Notes: generated by a model from the letters alone, not told the origin. Numbered from the stretch's first letter, positions 8,003 to 16,845 are shown. The stretch: 41,405 nt of DNA from Chitinophagaceae bacterium (GCA_947447825.1 CANFLL010000032.1:1-41405); one strand, 5' to 3'. Program-made: numbers and translations.

Positions 8003-9475
8003 CTACTTCATCCAGCTTGGCCCTACTTCACTTGGTTTAAGTGGATGGCACTCTACACTTTTGGTAACATATTCATCAGCACCAACTCCCTTTAAATCTT
8101 TTGCTATGAATAAACCATTCTTGTCTGTAGAACCTTTTACTTCTTTTTGTGTGATACCCTCATTTTTATCAACCCCTAAAACTTTACCCCCAACAACAAC
8201 ATTTCCTTCAAACTTATTGGGCGCAAATTGTAAAAAGCTAGTAACCGCTTCAGCATCAGGATGAAGTACTTCAACGTTCGATTCGGCACAATTCATTATT
8301 AGGTTATTCTTGATGGTATTATTTTCTGGCAATAAACACATTTGCATTTCTGGCCAATGTTTTTTGTACGAATCACCCAATTGCAAACCCTTACCGTCCG
8401 AGTTGATGATGGTATTATTTTCAAAAACACTATTTTTTACCTGCGCATATTTTGGGGCAAAAAGAAAATCCTTGTTACCCGGACTAGGCTTAAAATCGGT
8501 GGTCAATGCTTTGTCAACATATTCTCCAGCCATCAAAAGCATCCCATTATCCGATACATTACTGATGTAATTATTAACTATGTGCAAGTTTTCGCCAGCT
8601 ACCCTAATGCCGTAAGTACCTTTTCTATTTTCTCCAAAAATAAAATTGCCTTCAAAGGTGTTATTATGTCCTTGCCTGTTGGTAAATCCACCCATTGTTG
8701 CCCTCACGGTATTAAAGCGGACAATATTATGATTCGATTTTAATGAAACAATCTCTACGCCTTCGCCATCTGCATGATCAAAAAGATTATGTTCTACCAA
8801 AAAGAAAGCACCATCATCACTTGGTTTACCCAATTTGCCTGCTCCCCAAATTCTCATAATCTCTCTGCCATTTTGTTTTGCCCAAGGAATATCTTTAAAA
8901 TAGCAATAGGTAGTGGTGTTATGCCTTGCATTTTCTATTGCATTTCCTAATACTGGTTCCACATTATTCTTTCCTTGAAAAAAACAATGAGTCAATAAAT
9001 TATAATTACCCGAAAAGAAGACCCAGTAATATTTGGTTTTAAAATCTGCTGGATTATAGTCAATGATGGCAGTATTGGATACGGTGCAATTGTCTGAATT
9101 AAAATTAATTACTGCGCCCTTAGAAATAGCACCGCCTTTAAACAGAAGGCCATCTACTTTTAGAAATGGCTTGTTGAGTGAAAGCTTACTACTGCCCGAT
9201 AAAATAACTTTCCCAGCAGTTTGAGCTTTAAGGGTAATAGGTGCTGCTTCGGTAGCAGTAGATGAAAAGTTTAGGTCAACATCTTTCCAATCGCCATCTT
9301 TCAGCACAATTACATCACCCGGTTTTGCCGAAGAAATAGCCGTGGCAAGTTCTGCATTCGTAGTAACTACAGTTTCATTTCCAGCAGCAAAACCCAATTG
9401 GATGGATAGCAATATTGCTGCCATCAAACAAAGTTCTTTTGTTTTTTTAATCGTTATACTCAATCTATGTTTCAT
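8003..9475 (-). CDS. PL6-family polysaccharide lyase (alginate lyase/chondroitinase-B-like)
   Basis: A 490-residue second PL6 enzyme without a T9SS tail, so likely periplasmic after Sec export (signal peptide roughly residues 10-31, ending GFAAG). The beta-helix domain fills the protein. Catalytic K246 (in VSLKSNHNIVRF) and R267 (in GFTNRQG) keep the 21-residue spacing seen in the neighbouring PL6. The NGREIMRIWGAGK block near 202-214 is also typical of PL6. It is only distantly similar to the T9SS-sorted neighbour, so the pair probably split the work between surface and periplasm rather than being a recent duplication. The esterase gene ends 34 bp upstream and is probably in the same operon. 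Confidence 0.92.
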   Translation of the reverse strand: MKHRLSITIKKTKELCLMAAILLSIQLGFAAGNETVVTTNAELATAISSAKPGDVIVLKDGDWKDVDLNFSSTATEAAPITLKAQTAGKVILSGSSKLSLNKPFLKVDGLLFKGGAISKGAVINFNSDNCTVSNTAIIDYNPADFKTKYYWVFFSGNYNLLTHCFFQGKNNVEPVLGNAIENARHNTTTYCYFKDIPWAKQNGREIMRIWGAGKLGKPSDDGAFFLVEHNLFDHADGEGVEIVSLKSNHNIVRFNTVRATMGGFTNRQGHNNTFEGNFIFGENRKGTYGIRVAGENLHIVNNYISNVSDNGMLLMAGEYVDKALTTDFKPSPGNKDFLFAPKYAQVKNSVFENNTIINSDGKGLQLGDSYKKHWPEMQMCLLPENNTIKNNLIMNCAESNVEVLHPDAEAVTSFLQFAPNKFEGNVVVGGKVLGVDKNEGITQKEVKGSTDKNGLFIAKDLKGVGADEYVTKSVECHPLKPSEVGPSWMK

Positions 9476-9509
9476 AATTTATATTTAATATTTAGTCTTT
9501 ACTGTAAAA

Positions 9510-10400
9510 TTAGTAGATACCTAACTCCTTCAAAAAAGTCAATATCCTTTGATCCATTACTTTCAATTGATCCTTTGCACCAAGCAAACTATGACCTGCA
9601 TTTGGCACCACCATCAACTCGGTTTTAATGCCAATTTCCTTCAGTTTTTTATGCAACAAATAAGATTCTTCGATAGGAACCGTTGAATCCGCATCTCCAT
9701 GACAGATGAAAATGGGTGGACTCGTCTTCTTTAAATACGTCATAGGAGAAACTGTTTTGGCAAAAGCCTCATCAGTTTGCTTGTCTCCCAACCAGTTTTT
9801 TGCCGAATGACTTTTGCAGCAATATGCCCAAGCCCAAACGTCGGTAATGCCCCATTTGTCGATGATGGCTGCCACTTTCATGTCTTTTACACCGGGACAA
9901 TTGCCATCAAAGCGATGATCGTTTTCTAACAATCCGGTCATCAAAGCAAGGTGTCCGCCTGCCGATCCGCCCATAACCACAATTCTGTTTACATCTATCC
10001 CTAATTCTTTAGCATTCTTTTTAAGATAAGCCAACGCACAGCGGGCATCCTCCACCGCAGCAGGCGCTTTCGCTTCCTTTGTCATCCGATACTCGATATT
10101 GCAAACTAGAAAGCCTTTTTTAAAATACTCACCAAACCCTCCTTGCTGATCCTTACTTCCACCAACCCATCCACCTCCATGAATATTGATGATGGCGGGC
10201 GCAAGATTTTCTGATTTATTGGGAATATACAAATCGAGCTTTTCCTGAAAGTTTGTTCCGCTAGTATAAACCACATCCAACTGCTTGGTGTAGTTAGCCG
10301 GAATAGCAACCGGTTTAAATTTTTTTGCCGTATCAGCAGGCTCTTGCGCCTCTAAAAAACTAGTGGCTACTAAGGCAATTCCAAGAAGTATTTTTTTCAT
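9510..10400 (-). CDS. Secreted alpha/beta-hydrolase esterase (BD-FAE-like)
   Basis: A serine esterase with HGGGW (residues 74-78) as oxyanion-hole motif, nucleophile S146 in GGSAGG, probable acid D238 in HGDADSTVP and H270 in NAGHSLLG. I start it at the ATG at 10400 because this places MKKILLGIALVATSFLEAQ, a good signal peptide, at the N-terminus. The upstream ATG at 10430 lies inside the CTTTGTG repeat and adds ten residues that spoil the signal. Families of this kind remove acetyl or feruloyl groups from plant or bacterial polysaccharides. Here it sits between two lyase genes, suggesting that the polymer carries O-acyl groups. Substrate is inferred from context only. Confidence 0.87.
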   Translation of the reverse strand: MKKILLGIALVATSFLEAQEPADTAKKFKPVAIPANYTKQLDVVYTSGTNFQEKLDLYIPNKSENLAPAIINIHGGGWVGGSKDQQGGFGEYFKKGFLVCNIEYRMTKEAKAPAAVEDARCALAYLKKNAKELGIDVNRIVVMGGSAGGHLALMTGLLENDHRFDGNCPGVKDMKVAAIIDKWGITDVWAWAYCCKSHSAKNWLGDKQTDEAFAKTVSPMTYLKKTSPPIFICHGDADSTVPIEESYLLHKKLKEIGIKTELMVVPNAGHSLLGAKDQLKVMDQRILTFLKELGIY

Positions 10401-10404
10401 TTTA

Positions 10405-10517
10405 TTTATTACATTAAGCACAAAGAACACGAGGGAGAAGACACAAGGAACACAATTTGTAAAATCTTTTCTTTGTGTTCATTGTGATAATATCATAGTG
10501 TCCTTGGTGGTAAACCT
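10405..10517. repeat. CTTTGTG/CACAAAG interspersed palindrome
   Basis: CACAAAGAACACGAGGG on the left is answered by TTTCTTTGTGTTCATTGTG and TCCTTGGTGG on the right. It fills the gap between the alginate-lyase-domain gene and the esterase gene, so any polycistronic mRNA would carry it as a hairpin. Confidence 0.6.
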
Positions 10518-10527
10518 TCATTTATAT

Positions 10528-11736
10528 TTATAAAAGATTAATTATTGATTCCTGATACTTTTCTCCAGCCAACTTTTTAATGGCATCCAAACAACTAGGG
10601 CAATTATATCTATCAGCGTCCCTAAGCAAAAGTGGATAAGCATCCTGAAAATTGAATGGGCGAATTTCTTTTCCTGTCCATTCTTTTTCTTTAGTTAAAT
10701 AAGGCGCTAAGGCATCCAATGCTTTTTTGTACGATTTGCCAGAAGCTGTCTCCGCCGTCCAGAAATTGGTAGAAGTTTTATCTGAAAGAATGGCGATAAT
10801 GTTAAAGGCATTCATAATGAAAGCTGAATAGTGCAAAGAAGTAGTTCGTGCCAATTCCAACGGAAAGAAGCCATCATTATTCATTTGAACATCCAAGCGT
10901 TGTTCTGCTCTTGCAACTATTTTGTTTGCCAAATCTGTGCTATCTACATAAACTGCAATGGCCAAACTTTGGGCATCAAACCAAACGCCGTGGTTGTTTT
11001 TAGCGTTCATTTCTCCATTGCCATTCTTGCTAGTATTTAACCAACCCAAAAACTGAGAGAACCATTTTTTTAGGTTCGTATCATTCTGTGGTGTCCAGCT
11101 CTTTGAGTTTTTTAATAATTGAATGCCATCAAGCAAATAAATAAAATGGCGAGTATCAATTACCCCTTCTGGTCTTCCTTCAAATCTTCCCTTTACAGCT
11201 TGTGCATAGTTGAGGTTCGGATTCATTTTAGTAGCCGTATCCAAAAACCACACTTTTACTAGCTCAGTTGCTTTTTTAGCATAGGTTTCATCATTAGAAT
11301 AATAGAAAGCAATCCCTAGTTTGTACACGTTTTCGCAAAGAGTAGGCATGTTTTCTTTGTCGGGGAAGTCATGTACTTCAGGATTTATTTGTCCATCTCT
11401 TTGTTTGTACGGAACACCATTTGGTTGTGTAGAATCTGGCCACCAATAAGGCCCTATGCTCATATAGTCATGCTTATTTCCACTAGGCGGAAAAGCTTTT
11501 TTGTTCATTACGCTTACTGGCGCAAAGTTTAGGAGCGCATTGGCATCAGTTATCAACTTTTTATAAGCAACAGTAAGACTAGGATCTTTAGCTTTTAGCT
11601 TTGACTTTTTTTCTGCCATGCTCTTAAAATCTATTTTAATTACATCAGCTTTCGACAAGTTGCCTTCCATTTTTTGGGCAACTATATTGTTTAATAAAGC
11701 AATCGACAGCACAACAAGCAAGAATCCTTTTTTCAT
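10528..11736 (-). CDS. Alginate lyase-domain protein (PF05426; PL38/PL5-like)
   Basis: A 402-residue secreted alpha-barrel polysaccharide lyase. A signal peptide (MKKGFLLVVLSIALLNNIVA) is cleaved near residue 20. HDYMSIGPYWWPDS (89-102) and NNHGVWFDAQ (247-256) are signatures of the alginate_lyase domain. By analogy with PL5, N248, H249 and Y303 in SLHYSAF are probable catalytic residues. The layout fits the Bacteroidota PL38-type enzymes that act on glucuronan or alginate. It is the promoter-proximal gene of the cluster, with a degenerate LacI-type palindrome about 185 bp upstream. The exact PL family would need a profile search. Confidence 0.88.
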   Translation of the reverse strand: MKKGFLLVVLSIALLNNIVAQKMEGNLSKADVIKIDFKSMAEKKSKLKAKDPSLTVAYKKLITDANALLNFAPVSVMNKKAFPPSGNKHDYMSIGPYWWPDSTQPNGVPYKQRDGQINPEVHDFPDKENMPTLCENVYKLGIAFYYSNDETYAKKATELVKVWFLDTATKMNPNLNYAQAVKGRFEGRPEGVIDTRHFIYLLDGIQLLKNSKSWTPQNDTNLKKWFSQFLGWLNTSKNGNGEMNAKNNHGVWFDAQSLAIAVYVDSTDLANKIVARAEQRLDVQMNNDGFFPLELARTTSLHYSAFIMNAFNIIAILSDKTSTNFWTAETASGKSYKKALDALAPYLTKEKEWTGKEIRPFNFQDAYPLLLRDADRYNCPSCLDAIKKLAGEKYQESIINLL

Positions 11737-12036
11737 TTATATACATTTAGTAAAATGACATCCTCCATCAAACAGAGCGAGTCCAATGTAAAAGTAGGAT
11801 TGAGAAGTAAGCTTTCAGCAGGAAAAGTGAAAGATAATTTCTAAATAATTTCTAATTTCTTGAATAATATTCAAATTATTTCGCCTGAATTTGAAATTGT
11901 CAAATTATACTCAATCGTTAGCGTTGCCGGAAACGATACCGGTTTGGTTGAATAAAACAAGGTATAATAGGTTTATTAAGGGGGTAACTATCAGCTTTAA
12001 AGAATGAAAAGAGAGGATGGATTTGTTAATTACACA
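11737..12036. other. Upstream region of the lyase cluster
   Basis: A 300-bp gap with no gene. It contains a TTGAATAATATTCAA palindrome (11860-11874) and a LacI-type near-palindrome (11920-11937). A second ACCGGT-centred half match overlaps the latter at about 11934-11947. No full TTTG/TAnnTTTG promoter was found. This is the likely regulatory region of the minus-strand cluster. Confidence 0.5.
11920..11937. promoter_or_regulatory. Degenerate LacI-type operator upstream of the lyase cluster
   Basis: AGCGTTGCCGGAAACGAT matches the perfect palindrome at 26210-26227 in 15 of 18 positions and keeps the central CG dinucleotide typical of LacI-family operators. Binding by a LacI-family regulator is inference; no such regulator lies in the window. 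Confidence 0.45.
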
Positions 12037-13299
12037 CTATTTCAGCATCTTTAATTTTACTAATTCAATTCTAGTATCAGTTACTGAAAGAATGTTAAAC
12101 TGATAATTGTCGATAACTATCTCCTCGCCTTGTTTAGGAATGGTTTCAAATTGGTTAATGATATAGCCACTCAAAGTTTCAGATTCGGTTATAGAAAATG
12201 AGAGGTCATACTTTTCCATGATAGAGTCTAGTTCAAGCCGCCCACTAAAAATGAATTCATCTTCGGCAATTTGCTTGTCAATAAACTCTTCCGTATCGTA
12301 CTCGTCTTGTATCTCGCCAAATATTTCCTCCAGCAAATCCTCCATAGTTATGATGCCTGCTGTGCCACCAAATTCATCCACCACCCAAGCAATGCTCTTT
12401 CGTTCTTTTGTGAACTTATTTATTAAATCGGTAGCCCCCATTGTTTCAGGCACAACCGGTATTGGATGCAAAATGTCTTGAATGGAATGTGGTTTCTTAA
12501 ATAAATCAAGCTGATGGATGTACCCAACAATATTATCAATATTGGTTTTATAAACAATCAACTTACTTAACCTCGTAGTAATAAAACGATTTGTGACATT
12601 CTCGATGGTATCATTAATTTCCACTGCTTCAATTTCTGTGCGTGGCACCAAACACTGCCGAATCTTGATGGTGGGAAGACTCAAAGCATTTTCAAAAAGA
12701 TTGGTACTCACCTCCTGTTTTGTTTCTTCCTTTTCTTTATTGCTATGAAAAAGATATTCCAAGTCCATCTTATTAAAAGTACTGTTTTTATCCCCCATTT
12801 TCAGGTTGAACAAATACTTCAACACCCACTGGGCAATGCCAACAAAAAACTGAGTGAATGGATAAAATATATCATGGAAAAATTTGGCAATCGGTGCAAA
12901 AAACAGTAGAATAGTATTTGCTTTTGCCCTAAAAATTGCTTTGGGAAAGAATACGCCAACTATAATTAAGATGATTGCAGAAACCAAAGTGTCGAAAGTT
13001 AGTTTCACATATTCACCTTGAATTTTTAATGGATTCCAGAAAGTGATACGCAATAATTCATCGAATAATAAACCATAACCAACGATAAATATGTTTAACC
13101 CTATCAGGCAGGTGCCGATAAAATGAGCAGGACGCTCCATGAATTTGGACAAGATGATACCACCTTTTTTGCCTTGCTTCTTTTTTAGTTCAATGTTCAG
13201 TTTATTGGCACTAATAAATGCAATCTCATAGCCTGCAAAAAAGGCAATGAAAACAAGGCATAAAATAATACCTATGATAACTATTGTTGTTGTTGTCAT
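12037..13299 (-). CDS. CNNM/DUF21-CBS-CorC_HlyC membrane protein (hemolysin C-like)
   Basis: A 420-residue integral membrane protein of the CNNM/CorC family, linked in other bacteria to Mg2+/Co2+ efflux; the old name hemolysin is historical. Residues 1 to about 190 form the DUF21 transmembrane domain with segments at about 5-25, 60-80, 100-120 and 130-160. A CBS pair follows (about 215-330, with CLVPRTEIEAVEINDT and GTAGIITMEDLLEEIFGEIQDEYD). A C-terminal CorC_HlyC domain runs from about 345, including SGRLELDSIMEKY and SGYIINQFETIPKQGEE. Bacteroidota encode several paralogues, among them GldE, and I cannot tell which this is. It appears to be monocistronic. Confidence 0.9.
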   Translation of the reverse strand: MTTTTIVIIGIILCLVFIAFFAGYEIAFISANKLNIELKKKQGKKGGIILSKFMERPAHFIGTCLIGLNIFIVGYGLLFDELLRITFWNPLKIQGEYVKLTFDTLVSAIILIIVGVFFPKAIFRAKANTILLFFAPIAKFFHDIFYPFTQFFVGIAQWVLKYLFNLKMGDKNSTFNKMDLEYLFHSNKEKEETKQEVSTNLFENALSLPTIKIRQCLVPRTEIEAVEINDTIENVTNRFITTRLSKLIVYKTNIDNIVGYIHQLDLFKKPHSIQDILHPIPVVPETMGATDLINKFTKERKSIAWVVDEFGGTAGIITMEDLLEEIFGEIQDEYDTEEFIDKQIAEDEFIFSGRLELDSIMEKYDLSFSITESETLSGYIINQFETIPKQGEEIVIDNYQFNILSVTDTRIELVKLKMLK

Positions 13300-13344
13300 G
13301 ATGAAAACGAATATAGTAAAACTGAAATAGAAATAACAGGGTAA

Positions 13345-13373
13345 AAATAAAAAAAGCTGGGTAGAAACCCAGC
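13345..13373 (-). terminator. Rho-independent terminator
   Basis: The stem GCTGGGT (13356-13362) pairs with ACCCAGC (13367-13373) around an AGAA loop. On the minus strand it is followed by a T-rich tract (complement of 13345-13355). It lies about 200 bp past the end of the DUF4097-like gene and should stop transcription before the CNNM gene. Confidence 0.75.
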
Positions 13374-13572
13374 ACTTACCGATAAATTATAATGAACATG
13401 AAAAATACCGGATCATATATTTAACTACTAAAGAAGCCTTACTTATGAAATACAAAGAAATGGATACAGCGCAAACAAATTCTAAAACATCGGTTAAAGC
13501 CTAACATATAATCTGTTAAATATTCCATTTCTTCGTCATAATCAGCATATTTCAGAATGCTGCTTTTTGAAA

Positions 13573-14877
13573 TTATTTAAAGTCCACGGTACAATTTTGG
13601 CATCTGATGTCTATCTGAGTTCCTTTTCCATCACCAACAGTAGCAGAAAACTTGTCTTCTGAAGTTGCTTCATCACCACTAAGCGACTGTGTAATTGCTC
13701 TAGTAATCTTTTCTTCTAAAGCCTGATCAAGCGATGTAGTCTTCGTGACTTTTCCTTTAAAAGCCTTCTTTTCAAAGTTTCCATATACCGTGCTGTAAGG
13801 CCCTGAATAATTAATAGTGTAACTCTTCAAGTTTCGTAAAGGCAATCTCATGTCGGCATATTTATTATAAAACTGAATTGCATTTACTGTTGGTGCAATG
13901 TTTCTGACTTTCACATCCGCATTAACGCCATCTATTTCTAAGCTTTTACTCAGTTTGCTAATGCGCAGATTACCATAATTTTTCTGCCCTACCACACTGC
14001 CCGCCTCTTCAATATCATATTCATCATTGGTACTTACAAAATGAATTTTGCTGGCAGACGCAATATCCACAGTGCTATATTTAGTATCAATATCCAAATC
14101 GCCAACCTCTTTTGCCGTGAAGTGACCATTAATAAATTCCACTTCAGCGGTTTGCAAGTTGCCAGTATTCACGTTGCCATATTTTGAACGCAGTGTTAAG
14201 GTATTTACATCTTGAGTTTCTAGGTTACCATTTGTTAAATCTATGGTTAATTTGTTTAGGTTATCGCTAACTGTAACATCCGAATACTTGCTTTCAACAA
14301 TCAACTTATTGTCTTTTGGTAGATAGATGGTCACTAATCGTGTCACATTTTTTTTTGTGCCAATGTTTTCTCCATTACCATTAAAAATGGCAACGCCACT
14401 TGCTGGACCGCTGCTCCAGTTAAACGAGTTACCCATCACTTCATACGAGCCTCCACTACTCACCGTGCCCGACTTAATTTTTATAGAACTAGTCATTGCT
14501 CTTACGCTGATATTCAACTTTTCGAACCATTCAGCATCGCTCAATGTGTTTGCATCGCCATCGTAATAGATGGTGGTAACTACTTTCACTTTAGGTTCAT
14601 TCCATGCTTTAATTTCAATTGAACGGCTGGTATTGTCTACAAAGATGTCGCTATTTCTACTTGCATTTACCTCTACAGAAACCTCCTTACTTTTTAAATT
14701 TTTAAAGTTCTTTTCCCCTCTACTAGTTATACTGTAATTAGTGGAAGCAATAGATTCCATAGGTGGTAATGGCGGCAATGGAGCCAGTTCTTGTGCCACT
14801 AACGGCAAGTTGTTTCCCAAAACTAGACCTACTAAAAGCAACCCAGTCGTAATTGTTTTACTAATCATTGTATTCAT
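13573..14877 (-). CDS. Secreted DUF4097-like beta-helix protein of an ECF sigma operon
   Basis: A 434-residue exported protein with a signal peptide at about residues 4-29 (TTGLLLVGLVLGNNLPLVAQ). A Pro-rich stretch (LAPLPPLPPME) follows. From about residue 60 it has short alternating beta-strand repeats such as LTLRSKYGNVNTGNLQTAEVEFINGHFTAK written as successive rungs, which resembles the DUF4097 or putative auto-transporter adhesin head fold. The C-terminus carries two Cys close together (IRCQNCTVDFK). It follows the anti-sigma-like gene by 11 bp, so it is almost certainly in the sigma operon. Molecular function is unknown; a surface or envelope stress role is inference. Confidence 0.75.
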   Translation of the reverse strand: MNTMISKTITTGLLLVGLVLGNNLPLVAQELAPLPPLPPMESIASTNYSITSRGEKNFKNLKSKEVSVEVNASRNSDIFVDNTSRSIEIKAWNEPKVKVVTTIYYDGDANTLSDAEWFEKLNISVRAMTSSIKIKSGTVSSGGSYEVMGNSFNWSSGPASGVAIFNGNGENIGTKKNVTRLVTIYLPKDNKLIVESKYSDVTVSDNLNKLTIDLTNGNLETQDVNTLTLRSKYGNVNTGNLQTAEVEFINGHFTAKEVGDLDIDTKYSTVDIASASKIHFVSTNDEYDIEEAGSVVGQKNYGNLRISKLSKSLEIDGVNADVKVRNIAPTVNAIQFYNKYADMRLPLRNLKSYTINYSGPYSTVYGNFEKKAFKGKVTKTTSLDQALEEKITRAITQSLSGDEATSEDKFSATVGDGKGTQIDIRCQNCTVDFK

Positions 14878-14888
14878 TATTATTCTTT

Positions 14889-15653
14889 TTAAATGTTTAA
14901 GAAGTATGTTTTTTGATTATCGGTTTGTGCTTGTTGACGGCTTTGTTTGTAACGGTTATTTGTTTTTTGAATCTCCGTTTGCAGTTGTTTCAGCACATTC
15001 AGCTTCTGCTGATAGATGTTTATCAACCTATCCAAAAGTTCATCAGTAATGCCTCGTTTCTTTATGTCTAGTTTTATTATTGCTTCATCCGTTTCCATTT
15101 CCTTCATCCTTTGGTTAAAATCTTTAAAGTAGCTAGGGTCTTCTGCGTTCAATGGAGTCGTATTTATTCTTTCTTTCTCCAAGTTTATCACTTGCGTAAA
15201 GCTACTTTCTAGCCCCAGCAGAGTCTTTTCTGCCACATAATCAGTCTTAGTTTTAGGATGTTTTTTCTGGACAGCAAACTCTTTTCTTTCATCTGTTGAA
15301 GCAATAACCGTTTCTTTTTGAGAAATCGGTTCCAAACCTCTCACATTCACACTTCCCTCCTCTTTATCATTTGTAGTAGTAGATGCTGGTTGAATCGTAT
15401 TGCTTTTAACTTCCTTTTTTATAGATGGATAAACCACCATTTGTTTTGGATTACTGTCCTTATCCAACAAAAAGAAACCTATCCCTACCAATAAAACAAA
15501 ACATGCAGCAGCCATCCATCTAACTGCCATTGAAATGACCCATTTCTTTTTAGGAAATAGTTGTTGATGAATATTTTCCCAATATTCACCATTGGGTTCA
15601 TCAATGTCTAGTTCATCTAAATGTTGCTGAATATGTTTTTTAAAATCATCCAT
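14889..15653 (-). CDS. Single-pass membrane protein, probable anti-sigma factor
   Basis: A 254-residue protein with a short acidic N-terminus (MDDFKKHIQQHLDELDIDEP) and one transmembrane helix at about residues 45-63 (WMAAACFVLLVGIGFFLL). A charged Lys/Glu/Gln-rich C-terminal region with likely coiled coil follows (about 180-245). There is no HxxxCxxC zinc-binding anti-sigma motif, so this is a divergent type. The call rests on position: directly downstream of the ECF sigma gene and upstream of the secreted DUF4097-like gene, the usual Bacteroidota arrangement. The 230-bp gap to the sigma gene is filled with CTTTGTG repeats. Confidence 0.6.
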   Translation of the reverse strand: MDDFKKHIQQHLDELDIDEPNGEYWENIHQQLFPKKKWVISMAVRWMAAACFVLLVGIGFFLLDKDSNPKQMVVYPSIKKEVKSNTIQPASTTTNDKEEGSVNVRGLEPISQKETVIASTDERKEFAVQKKHPKTKTDYVAEKTLLGLESSFTQVINLEKERINTTPLNAEDPSYFKDFNQRMKEMETDEAIIKLDIKKRGITDELLDRLINIYQQKLNVLKQLQTEIQKTNNRYKQSRQQAQTDNQKTYFLNI

Positions 15654-15663
15654 GTTGTTTATT

Positions 15664-15888
15664 TTTTACCGCCGAGCACAATAAGAAAAACACTAGGAAC
15701 ACTAAATAATCTTTGTGGTTTTCTATCTTCTTTTTCTTTGTGTTCCTTTTGAAAAACCTTGTGTTCTTTGAGGTTAAGCATATTTTTTTCTCTGTTTTTT
15801 TCTGCAAAAGCCTTTGTGTTCTTTGCGGTTAATTATTCTCCTTTTCTTTATTCTCATTGTGAAAACCCTCGTACCCTTTGCGGTTAAA
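15664..15888. repeat. Cluster of CTTTGTGTTC-type repeats between sigma and anti-sigma genes
   Basis: At least four degenerate copies of CTTTGTGTTCTTTGCGGTTAA-like words, each under 20 bp of identity, run in the same direction, preceded by one inverted ACCGCCGAGCACAATAAG copy. It is the densest patch of this family in the window. Confidence 0.65.
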
Positions 15889-16423
15889 TTTTCCTACTTA
15901 ATCTTTCTTTCAATAATTGCTTTGCCCTATGATACTGACTCTTACTAGTGCTTTCCGATATTCCCATACTTGCGGCAATGTCTTTATGGCTAAAGTTTTC
16001 TATTGCATAGAGCGTAAAAACCTGTCGGCATCCATCTGGCAACGCCTTTATCTGTGTTTGAATTTCTGCCATCCCCACAGTACCCCACCAGTTTGTTTCG
16101 TCCAAATCTGGCGTATCGTGCAAGTCATCATCCCATTCTGTCCAACTATTTTTCTTTTTACCTTTCCTAATACATTCATTAATCACAATTCTTTTAAGCC
16201 ATCCACCAAACTGAGCCGCATCTTTCAGTTGCTTCAAACTTTTAAAAGCCACTATAAAACTATCTTGCAAAACATCTTCTGCACTATATCTGTCGCCCAT
16301 CATCCGTGTACAAACATTGTACATAGCCTTGCTATATTGTTTGTACAAAGCCTCCATAGCCACAGAATTACCCCGTTGGGCTTGCTGAATAAGGACGGTA
16401 TGTGCTTGCAGATTATTTTCCAA
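15884..16423 (-). CDS. ECF-type RNA polymerase sigma factor
   Basis: A 179-residue sigma-70 family factor of ECF type. Region 2 spans about residues 22-90, with YKQYSKAMYNVCTRMMGD and AEDVLQDSFIVAFKSL as the core-binding and -10-recognition helices. Region 4 lies at about 125-175, with ALPDGCRQVFTLYAIENFSHKDIAASMGISE and the recognition helix STSKSQYHRAKQLLKERL. Length and layout are typical. It should direct RNA polymerase to its own small regulon, starting with the two genes downstream. The signal it responds to is not visible. Confidence 0.93.
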   Translation of the reverse strand: MENNLQAHTVLIQQAQRGNSVAMEALYKQYSKAMYNVCTRMMGDRYSAEDVLQDSFIVAFKSLKQLKDAAQFGGWLKRIVINECIRKGKKKNSWTEWDDDLHDTPDLDETNWWGTVGMAEIQTQIKALPDGCRQVFTLYAIENFSHKDIAASMGISESTSKSQYHRAKQLLKERLSRKI

Positions 16424-16681
16424 AAGTTATTTAACTACTAATAAGAGAACAAGATGATGAAAAGGTTGGAAACTAGTGCCAAATTTATTTTTAAAATGTA
16501 AAGAAAGGCTTTCTGCGGTAGCTTTTTGCTTTACCAAAAGGAACACAAAGAAAAGGAGGACAAAGAACACAATGTTTTGTAAACCCTTATCCAAAACCCA
16601 TTTCTTTCTAATAATTAATGAACCTTGATGTGAATAATATAAAATTATGTTGGTATAAAATGAACCCATTTAGCTGTAACC

Positions 16682-16723
16682 GATACCTCGGATGCAGCAA
16701 AAGACACCTCGGATACAGAGAAA
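16682..16723. repeat. Two-unit 21-bp tandem repeat
   Basis: Units at 16682 and 16703 share GAnACCTCGGATnCAG over exactly 21 bp each. It is the smallest of the five 21-bp arrays and may represent an early or decayed stage. Confidence 0.65.
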
Positions 16724-16795
16724 GAAAGAGGTATTTTAGGTTGATAAAAGGTTTTGCTTTTATGAAAACTGCCAGACAGTAACGACACCTTGTAA

Positions 16796-16829
16796 AACAA
16801 AAAGACCACTCGAGTTATCTCAAGTGGCC
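16796..16829 (-). terminator. Terminator hairpin after the PID-CTERM-like gene
   Basis: CCACTCGAG pairs with CTCAAGTGG (8 of 9 pairs) around TTAT. On the minus strand the hairpin is followed by TCTTTTTGTTTT. It lies about 120 bp beyond the stop of the gene at 16950. Confidence 0.6.
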
Positions 16830-16845
16830 TTAAAATTAAATGTAT

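Noticed and set aside
7690-8040. Small proteins over the PL6 intergenic array
   Set aside because: They are translations of the 21-bp modules on both strands, with no signal peptide, domain or sensible codon pattern.
9510-10430. Esterase start at 10430
   Set aside because: The extra ten residues come from the CTTTGTG repeat and disrupt a clear signal peptide beginning at 10400.
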